Shown here one piece after another: positions 38,588-48,700 of a stretch of 64,000 nucleotides of DNA. The position numbers were made by a program, and so were the translations under genes. Location: contig JASANG010002537.1 of NCBI GenBank assembly GCA_030248215.1, forward strand, positions 248,001-312,000, written 5' to 3'. This DNA is from Enoplolaimus lenunculus. Lineage: Eukaryota; Nematoda; Enoplea; Enoplida; Thoracostomopsidae. The first letter of the stretch is position 1. Every line of letters starts with the position of its first letter. The notes beneath the pieces are model-generated. The model searched no databases, had not been told where the DNA came from, and worked only from the letters and a program-made list of their open reading frames with translations.

Positions 38588-38659
38588 GACCACGCCGGGA
38601 ATCGAACCTCGGACCTCTCGCTCGCGAGTCAAGCGCGCTACCCATTACACCACGCGGCC
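38588..38659 (-). repeat. tRNA-like segment of SINE, copy 1
   Basis: It is 72 bases long. Acceptor strands GGCCGCG and CGTGGTC pair at all seven positions (two G-U). D stem GTGT/GCGC pairs. T loop is TTCGATT. The candidate anticodon is CGC, but the anticodon stem has a mismatch and the T stem has two, so this is a SINE part rather than a working tRNA. Confidence 0.65.
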
Positions 38660-38942
38660 GATATCATAATTTCCTCTGGTAGTATATGTGCACGAGTATG
38701 TATGTGTTTTAACATTACACACTCTGCACATACACAAGCTAAACCACGTATACCCACATTCCCCCATTCTTAGGCGGTCGCCCCGGACCGCGAATCCAAA
38801 CTTCTCCGATTCTATGAGCCTGTAATTTACAGCGCCCATCTCGGTGGGACCTCCATGTCAGAACTGCACGGTCGGGACGACCCCTTTTCTCAAAGTACTG
38901 CGAATTTATTTGATTTTTCACCTAAATTTCTCCGAAAGATAT

Positions 38943-39014
38943 GGCCACGCCGGTAATCGAACCTCGGACCTCTCGCTCGCGAGTCAAGCGCGCTACCCAT
39001 TACACCACGCGGCC
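38943..39014 (-). repeat. tRNA-like segment of SINE, copy 2
   Basis: Same 72-base layout as copy 1. The 3' acceptor strand is CGTGGCC, so the second pair is G-C rather than G-U. The T arm differs (TTCGATTACC). Confidence 0.65.
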
Positions 39015-39704
39015 GATATCATAATTTCCTCTGGTAGTATATGTGCACGAGTATGTATGTGTTTTAACATTACACACTCTGCACATACACAAGCTACACC
39101 ACGTATACCCACAATACGGTGAACGGTCAAGGGACGACCTTGTTTTAAATTAGGGCATGTAAACATGTGAGACATGCTTATCATGGTGCATATGTAATAT
39201 ATACAAACGCACATTGTATAGTAAGCTTGCCGGCAGCATACGGTCGACATATAGTCGACGATAGAAGCAGTTGCACAGGCGGGCTGCAGGGCGCAGTGGT
39301 AACAGCGTTTGCCTAACAAGCAGAAGGTCGCTAGGTTGAAACCACCCGTAACCAGCTTTTTCAGCTGCTTAGTAGAAAGGTCTGAAGTCCCATTTCCTAC
39401 CAGACTGACACGGCCAATGCCCTGCAACGAGATGGGAGTGCGATAAAATTGCGTGGATAACGTTGCCAGATATTAACTGAAGCAGGTATTCGGTAGCTTC
39501 ATAGTTACGTAATATATCTATACATTCACTCACTATGTTCCTATAACTATTCATGCGTATACGGTTTGTAACTGTTTATCTGTAGTGTCAATATTATTTT
39601 AGGTATTTAGAAACGTATATAACTTTAACAATGCGAATATAAAATATATTATGACCATGGTTTTAATAGCTTATTACAATGCAATATTAATGGCTGGATA
39701 AAGT

Positions 39705-42700
39705 ATGAAAAAGCTGAATGAGTCTTCTGACGCCGAGAATGCGACCTATGTATCGAATCTTGAATCAAATAGTGCAATTCGTACCAATAATAATTTTGAC
39801 AGCTATTTGGATGTAACGAAGGTGAAAAAATACGAAAATTCTGGCGGTACATCATCAAAAGCTAAAAAATCTGAGCAGACAAATAGGTCAGATACCCTGG
39901 AAACTAGTTTAGCTTGGTTATTTGATGAAGCCAAGCAAGAAGCTTACTCTGGGTCTATTGAACATAGTGACATTTCACAAACCTTTGTTAAAGACGTGAA
40001 TTCTAAAAGAAGTCAAACGTGCAATCGTCGTTCGTTTGCTACACTGATTTACGCTTTGAAATTCTTAATGACTCAACGAAATGAGTATACCCTTGCCGCT
40101 GCTCTGCTTTCGTTGGTGTTTTCGACGTTGTTCCGAACATTTGGGTAAGTTCTGAACAGATGAATCTGGAAATATTGAAGCACGAAAACTGAATTTCGTG
40201 AACAGAAACAAGTGTATTCATTTTTCCAAAACCGATTCGGATTCGGAACCTTAAATTTCCGCCGAATGTGACCGAAACAGAACTTATTGGCAACGTTCGG
40301 TGTATTAAGGATTGGATGTTTATAAAAGATTCTTAATCTCAGCATAGGCTTCTGCATTACTTGAAGTCTAACCGTAAATTTTGTCGTGGAAAACGAAAAT
40401 TGCTAAGTTCCCCTTGTATTAACTAGCATCGATACGTTTTGTAAAATTAAATTAATGAGTGAAACAAAATGTTGCTAAAGTGACGCTTCCTTGATTCGCG
40501 ATATTTACGTTTTGGCCAAGCACGTTTTGCCAAGGACATATGTGATATTTAATACATTATCTTGTGGTTTTCTGGATTTTAAAAGTACGTACGTAATGAT
40601 CAAGGTGTCACCGGATGTTAATTTACCGCATAGTGGAACCGGATATTAACTGAATATAGCATGTAAACTATGAGCACTGTTAAAAGTAAGCATCGAGTCA
40701 CGGTAAAGTATTAATTGTTAGCTTTACTTTTAATTTAAATTTTGTGTTGTGAGTGCAAAACTTAACTACTTCACTTGCCCAGAATGGTAATTGTGAAAAG
40801 CAGTTTTTGAAAATTTTGTAATGTTATAGGGCCTTACATCATGGAAATTTAATGACACGCAAAGCGCCAAGTCCGCGTCGCTTCTTTTCAAGACATGCAA
40901 ACATTGAAGATCATTTTACGGGCGACGACGCCGATGTTTTCTCGTTACTGGCCGGGTCAGAGGTAAATGTAATTACGTATGTAAAATTTTGTATTGAATC
41001 ATTCAAGCTATGGTAACTTTACGATACAACATGGGAAGTGTGAAAAGTATTGAGTACGTATGTATATATAGTGCGTAACAGGGATCGGCCGAATATTAAT
41101 TTTACCGGTTAGCAGAGCCGGATAGTAAACTTATTATCGAAACCAGAACCGAATGTTAACCGGATGTTGAATATATTGGCGCATTGTTGGTAGTGTTTGG
41201 GTCGTACAAATATATATATTTACTGATTTAAAATTAATTGTTGGCTTGTATTTTAGGCTTAACGCCAGTGCCACTTCTTTACATGCTCAAAACGCAGTTG
41301 CAGCAAAATATCTAGTATTTCTTCATGCAAAAATCCGTTTTATTATATTCGGGACCACAACCACAAATATCCGGTATCCCGTGGTTTATTAAGTTCATTC
41401 CGCAATTTTTTTGCCGGATATTAAACCTGAACCAAATAACGGTCGAACCCTGGTGCGTATAAATTGAAACTTTGATGAAAACCGCCAGTATATACACACT
41501 TTCCTGATTGTAATAAGTTGGATTAGGACTGTGCGGGCTGGACAAAACCGTTAAGAAATTTTGCGAAAGTTGGAGTCACGCCGGGAATAGAGGTTCAGAC
41601 TCTTTGGTGCACAGTGTTTAATTTTTGATTCGTAATTTTAGGTCAATTTTGTGATGTATTACGCTCCGTGGTCCACCGAGAGCATGGCCGCAAGATTACA
41701 GTTTGAAAGACTTGCCCGGTACGCAAATAAAAATGTACGTGAACCAACGCTTAGAACACAAATTTATATTTTATTATATTCCATCAGTTTCATCAATTAA
41801 ACATATGACTTCTGTGTATTTCTTTGCAAAAATCTACTGTACATTACTACATAATATGTTATGCTGTAATAAATTGAAGTGTAATAAAATTTCAATTAAA
41901 GCGGTTATAACCGGCCGCATTATCCTTAGCAGAGCCATACTATAAAATAGAGGTCATCCTCAATTCTATGAGATAATTTATGTTTCAAACAAAAACATTA
42001 CCTTCTACACGGATGTTCCAATACCAACTTTTCGCCGATGTCGATATAGATACTGATTTTTATTGTAAAATTTGTCGATTTTCACTCAAATTAGTCTTCG
42101 GACGTTGAACGTGTGGTTGGTATTTTCAATAATGTATGTGTAACGTTTGAACTAAAATTTCTTGTATTAATTAAATTTAATTTACCCGCCACTGTGCAAA
42201 ATTTCAGATTCATAATCTATTGTCATTCGCTTGTTTGAAAACCTATTAATAACTTCTGATAGGTGTTGATCACATATTTGTAATACAGCAATTGATTTCT
42301 GCTGTTTTAGATTAGATTCCACGGTGTAAATTGTTGGCATCCAAGAGGTCTTTGTAGACGCAGTTATCGGATGTATACATATCCTGTGTTAGCGTTGTAT
42401 TTGGGGAGTCCCAACGACGTTTATTATACGGGTCTTATTAAAGCGGATTATATGTTCAGGTGAGCCAATGCTAACTTCAGTTTCATTTGTCGTGTGCCAA
42501 ATTTTGTCTGATAAGCCAATCGGTGATGGTTTGTATTGAGCTAGTTAGACGAAATAATGTTATTTTGTTTTATTTTATCAGTGAATTAAGTACTTCTGTT
42601 TTTGAAGGAAGAAACAGTATATATCACTAAATGGACATGTTCTGAAGTAAGCTTATATGTGCCAGCCGATTTTACTCGTTGTGAAGATTGTTTGTTCTTT

Positions 42701-45700
42701 GTTTTAAATTCGAATTCCGGTGCAAATTTCCCAAGCCATTTTAAGCTTAATTAGGATTTTTATCTTGTCATATACACTTTTACCTAAATGCTGTATTTCT
42801 TTGCATATAATTTAGATTCTTGGAAGAAGCAATGAATACACTCACAGTTTTGTATAAAGAATCTGATGTCGAAGAATTCGTAGTTAAGAAAGATGTAAGT
42901 GAATTATGATCTTGTGAGTTAAATAGTAATAACCGTGTCTAACATATATGAGAATATGAGAAACATCCGTTTGCCTGTGCTTTGAAAAGATTTGTTTAAT
43001 TTCTTATGGTCAAAGAATTAGTTGCTATCAAAGGGCAAAAACAAAACCTTCATTTAAGCGCTTTCATTTTTTAGAATAGTTTAATCGGATATTACGATTT
43101 CTATCCGAGGAAGAACGGCATATCAGAAGATCCGTTTGGTTATCGTAGCTTTCACATGGCTAGTTTGAAAATGCTTGAAAAAGGCAAGTATGGTTTGTAA
43201 TGGTTTAATGTTTTAGGCTTTCGTCGACTGTAATTTTGCCATGATTCGAGTGTATCGGGCTCAATTTTAAACTACATTAAACAGTTATATTGCGTTTTAT
43301 CTGTGATTACGTTTGTTCAAAATTTACTCCAGAGTTAGTAGTTGTAAGTTTGCGAAGGTTTACTTGCATGAACCCAGAGACCTTTATATGCGCAAATTTG
43401 GCACTAATTCTCGCCGAACACAAGCAAGTGCGAGCCGCCTCAGTTAATAATTTCAGTGTGTTAGCGTTTGCTGTTGACTTCAATGTTGTTCTTTGTATAA
43501 GCATTATAAACGTACTATTATATTTGTGTAAAACTTGATATAATTATTTACTACATGTTCTGATTATTGTCCGTTCCTAACACCGTAGTTTTAGATCCTC
43601 TTCGTGAACGATGCCAGTTTGGTTTAATATTTAATCGTGATTTGGCGGAGAAGTACAATTTAACACTTAGCGGGCAATCTAAATTGTTCTCCTTGAAGGA
43701 ACCTCATATCATTAAAGTACGTTGTGGCAAAAAAACTGGTGAACGTTTGGGCATTATAGAGATGAAATTGTTAAAAACTACTATTTCTTTTTAGTCTTGA
43801 TACAGAAAAACATACGCCGTTTTAATCGAATTAAGTTTTGAAATACTTAGTAGAAATCTTATCTGTATCAATTTCCTTTTTTAATTTTTATATACCAACA
43901 ACATAAGCCGTAGTTTTAATCGAATTAAGTTTGGAAATATTTTGTTAAATATTAACGTTTTCAGTTTCCTTTTTTTAGCCTTAGTGTACGTCAACATAAG
44001 TCGTCGCTTTAGTCGAATAAAGTTTGGAAATTGTTTTCTGTTCTAATGTTGCAATGCTTCGCCAGCACTTTGTTACTTTACGCAACACAACTTAAATGTG
44101 TTGTAAAAGTTTTTAGTTTTTTTCTGATGTCAATAATATCAAGGATCACTAAGCAGGATACTTTGCTACAACCCACAAACCCCCCTCTAACTCTATTACA
44201 TCGATGAACTGGTCGTGTTGTGGGTTTTGGCGGCAGCCCCCATTCTGCTTAGGGTCTCTTGAAACTCGGGGAGTTTTTATGGGGACGTAAGTAAATGCCG
44301 CATAATTTGTAATATAATGGATATGCATGAAGTACTAGTGTCGCCAGCGCTTGACTATCAGATGTGCTTATGGAAAAATTTTTATATTTCCGATGTATCA
44401 ACCGTGGATCAAAGGTTGGAAAGCAAGATCAATTGTAACTTGGCTTGAGAAGCAGCTTAGCGATGTAAGCAAGATGGATATTTTCAAACGCGTAAACCAT
44501 CATAGCCGATTTTTAATACTGCTTTGTTCAAGGTAACGCCTGGTTTGCCAGATTGCTACTGACGTTTCGCTGTTCTGGGTGGGGGGTGGTGGCCTTCTTC
44601 ATGCCCAAATCTTCGAGTCAAAAAATCCCCCTGCCTTGATATTGTACTTATAAAATCGGGAAGTTTAAGCATTTAAATAGAAAATTTAAGCAAAAATCTG
44701 ATAAAAGATTTTGCGAAAAATTCCAAATTTTTAGCCCTATGACGTTTGACCAATTGACTTTTCCATACGAATTTACGAGTTCTGTTTTAGGTAATCAAGT
44801 GGGTTTCGCCTACCGGTAGCAAAAGTGAAATTATTGCAAGTGCAATAGATTCGGGACCAACATTGATACTGTTCACGCCAAGGCACCCTGTCTTGCCTGA
44901 AACTAGCCTTTTTGCCGAGGTATGTACGTAATTGTGTTTTTGAAATTTTTCGTAGAACCTAAAATCGACATTTATGGTATGGTAGTACCGCAATTTGTGT
45001 GCTAAAATGTCATATTATACACGTTGTAATGAAATGTTTGTTGTAATTTTATGAACATTTCAATTCCTTACTGCGATAGTATGCTAATACTATGAGCTTG
45101 GCTTTAGGACAGTTTACGCTTTGGGAAGCTGCGTATGCTTAAACCCAAACTTTTTTAAGCTTTTGTCTAAGGCTAATCTTGAAATGTCGTGAAAGTGTGC
45201 ACCAGTTCATTTTTAAGACGAAGTTTTAAATATGGACAGAGTGTAGTGTACAAGAGCTCTTTTTTGAGGCAAAGATTTAAATGTAGTGGACGTGTACACG
45301 AGCGCATTTTTCTGCATAATTGGTAGGTCCGCGAAAAACTTCTATCATACTACAACTGTAATGGTTCAAAACTTGCTAAACACGCTATTGACGAAAGTCG
45401 CCGCCGGCGCTACTCAACCTCGGTAGCACTTTACGAATGGATTGCTTCGTGTCGGTTGAATATATCGCGTGCCGCTGCAACACTTCAAGTTGATTCTTGT
45501 TGTCAAAATATTGTCATTCCTGAGACGCCGCCGCATACACCAGTGCGTAACATTTGTGACATATCGATTGCTAAAAATAATTTACCTCATCATCAACAAA
45601 GCAGAGCCAATTTTTTGACTGAATTAGATCGTATGCATGCTGGCGCTGTAGAGCGTTCAGATAGTCAACAAAGGATACTTGGCTACTTTGGCGGGATTTT

Positions 45701-48700
45701 AGGAGATAGTGGTGGTAGTTTGCTGGTAGTGCCGCCGCCGTTTGCGCCAACTTTAGAGCACACTCGAAACGTTTTAAGCGAGCCTGGTTGTCGACCTCTT
45801 GCGTCAAATATACCTTTTCGACATTTAGTGGATTTTTGTTGTGATGCAACTGCAGTTAACGCGCATTTATGTGATGGCGCTTCCAGTGAGTATTCGTACG
45901 CCAGACCGAGTGTCCGCACTGTACACGGTGTTAAACAAGTGACTGCGATTAATTCTGAACAGATTGAAATATGCCTAAAAGCGTGCCGTGATTTTAAAAT
46001 ACTGGGCGAAACGGATCATTGTGCTCATTTGATTCTAGAATCTGTGGTTTCGGACGGACTAGCACGTAATTTTCGAGGAGGTACTGGGAAAAGTAGCGCA
46101 GAGTCAAACTGGTTCAGCAGAGATGGGTGGCCTGGTCAAAGCAGTGTGGAACAGCATCATTTCTCGCCTCTAATATGCCAGTCTGTATGTGATAAGCTAG
46201 CTCTAGCGCAACTGTATCAGTATAATTTGAGCGCTCGTGCTAATAACCGCACTCTTATAGAGTTGCTCCAACGATATCCTAATATTAGCACAGTGTTTGT
46301 CAATGAAGAACTTGAAGGCCGGCGTCAAGTAAAACGGTTACGTGGTACGGCGTGCATTTCTAATCGAACCCAGTTACGAGCGTTGGCGCTTGACTCGCAC
46401 CATCATCAAAGTTTTCTGGTTCAGCTGGGCTTGGTTGATCCGATCAAACAACAGGGAGGCACTCAACAGCCGTATTCTGGAGCGATTATTGTGGATAAAG
46501 CGGTACGCGGATTGTGTTTTAGTGTTTTAGCTGTTGTAGTAGTCGTTGACAAGAAATAGTCTGGGAGCTTCAGGTGTCAAACTTCTCTTTTTTGGTTTTG
46601 GCACAGAGGATTTAGACACGGTTTTAATTCGCAACGAAAGAAACCACCTCTTCGACATTTTTATAGAATGTAACCTGGATGCAAAGCGGAACTCGATTAT
46701 ATCGGATTTGGAATTGCAAGCAAATTCATATCAAAATCGGGACTTCCAATTTTGTGACTATGCGGATAATTTGTATTAACGAAATGTTGATTTAGGGTGT
46801 CTGTCGGCTTTCAACAATTTTTAAAAACGTTGCATAAACAGGCGATAATTTTTTGGTTCTATAAAGCCAAAATATAATTTATTATTGTTATTTTCAAAAT
46901 AAAGCGGTAATTAAAATCAATTTAATAGATAAATCATACAGAATTTTTATGTAATATATCGCAGGTAGGATTAAAATTAAAATTTTAAAACTGTGATTCC
47001 GATTGCTTACGCAATCCGAATCGGAAGTAGTTTTCAATCGGAATCTGAATTCCTGTTGCACCCTGCACACAACCGCGTTCCAAAATCCTGGGTTCCACCA
47101 TAGTTACAGATCAAATCAGATTGAAAAATAAGTGCTGATTTTAATTACGTTGTGCTCACTTACTTCCTGGTTCGTCTTAGAGTATATTATTTCGTGAAAT
47201 AGGAGCTTAATTTAATTAAGCTATGCCAAGGCAGGCTAGCGAGACGATTGCACTTTCTTTAATTTTTGTATTTACACCTATGAATGTCATTCAAAAGTCT
47301 TATTATACTTGATGATCGCTATTATTTCATTTGGTTTCATTGAGTTTGAACTTGACAGGAAATAGTTCAATTTTATCAGTGACCTCAGGCGGCGACTTCT
47401 TAAGTATTGACTTATTTTTGTTGCTCTACATTTTGCAAATCATATTGGAAACGTAGTGCAGTTCTTAAAATCAAGAAGCTTGTGATGCACGTTAAAGTCT
47501 CTCGCACAGATAACATTGTCCAAACTTTTTTCTAACTGCTTTTGCATTCAGTTTGTATTTGTATGGTTTCCCAAATGTTTTGATTTTATTTTAGAGAGAA
47601 GTCATTTATAAACTTGAAGGAGCTGTGGATGGAAATAGCATTGGTATGTTAGTGCTTAAACGATTTCAAGGGCGGCGCATGGCTTGGCTGTCCAACTTTA
47701 CAAATATGATTCGTTTGATTTATCGTCAACAGCATTACACAAATGTGTAATTTTTCAACTCTCTTTTAAACAGTGGTATAAATACAATACATAGAAACGT
47801 AATCATATATTATTCACCCAGCTGCATATCATGTGTGATTGTCTGTCTGATCTCTCAAAATGATACTTTAGTACTTAAGTTAATTATGATTTATTCTTTT
47901 ACCTTTGGTCATTCGAAGATAGCACGGCTGGCTGTTATTATTATTATTAGATTGACTGAGATTCTCTTAATGCAAATACGAGATAATTATTGTTCTCTTA
48001 GACCACATACTGTATCATTTATAAAAATACGGTTTGTAAACACAATTTTCAAGTTGCAAGTTTTAAGTGTTAGTTTTTACAAAAGTTCGGATTCGGATTT
48101 GGATTCGGTTGTGAAAAAGCCGAATCTGAAAGCTAAATCCAACAGTGTTCAGCAATATGTTTTTCAGTTTTAAACAAAAATTTTAAATATCTTGTTATAT
48201 TAATAAAAAATTTAGTTTCAGGTCACAAATCTCAAAACTGAGGTCGGGCACGAAATATATTAACGTTTAAAAGTTATGTCGCAGGCATTTCGTTGATATT
48301 CTGAAATAAATTACGGATATAACTGAAATTTGCAACATGCAAGATAAGGAATCGGATTCGGATTCGGCAAATTAGCAATGGATTCGGATTCGATGAAATC
48401 GTAGATTCGGTGCCACCCTGTCTTCCGCCGTAATTTGTTACTGATATTGCTACTGTTGTGTGCATTGTCAGTAAAGGGTTACCAAGTTATTGTAGTTCTG
48501 TACCAGCAATGAAATATGTCGTGGTTAATTTTTTGTTTTGTTTGTTTCAGCTTCTTTTTTGCGCAACTTTACGATCGGACGTCTAAAGCGCAGATTTTTG
48601 CGCTCTGAAACACGAAATGACGCATATTATAATCCGTACGCTAGTGAAGCGTGTTACCAACATCCTGATGATTTTATTTGTATAAAGAAAGTAACAACGA

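Larger units (their letters stand above)
38260..39430. repeat. tRNA-derived SINE cluster
   Basis: Two tandem units of 353-bp period (38503-38758 and 38856-39112) each contain a 72-base tRNA-like sequence on the minus strand. They are flanked by two copies of a second SINE-like unit (38260-38440 and 39165-39420) sharing CAGCTGCTTAGTA and AAAGGTCTGAAGTC. The right copy carries a plus-strand tRNA-Val-like head near 39284-39350 (GGGCGCAGTGGTAACAGCG, GCCTAACAAGC, GGTTGAAACC). Confidence 0.7.
36910..39704. other. Divergent Aurora/TXNDC11 upstream region
   Basis: The two start codons are 2.8 kb apart and point away from each other. The left part has a degenerate family B/C composite at about 37040-37270. 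37.3-38.2 kb shows nothing I recognise. The right half is the SINE cluster 38260-39430. Promoters of both genes should be here. Confidence 0.5.

Noticed and set aside
38588-39014. Two functional tRNA genes on the minus strand
   Set aside because: Acceptor and D stems pair, but the T stems have mismatches, the anticodon stem is imperfect, and both copies sit inside a longer tandem repeat unit. This is a SINE head, not a working tRNA.
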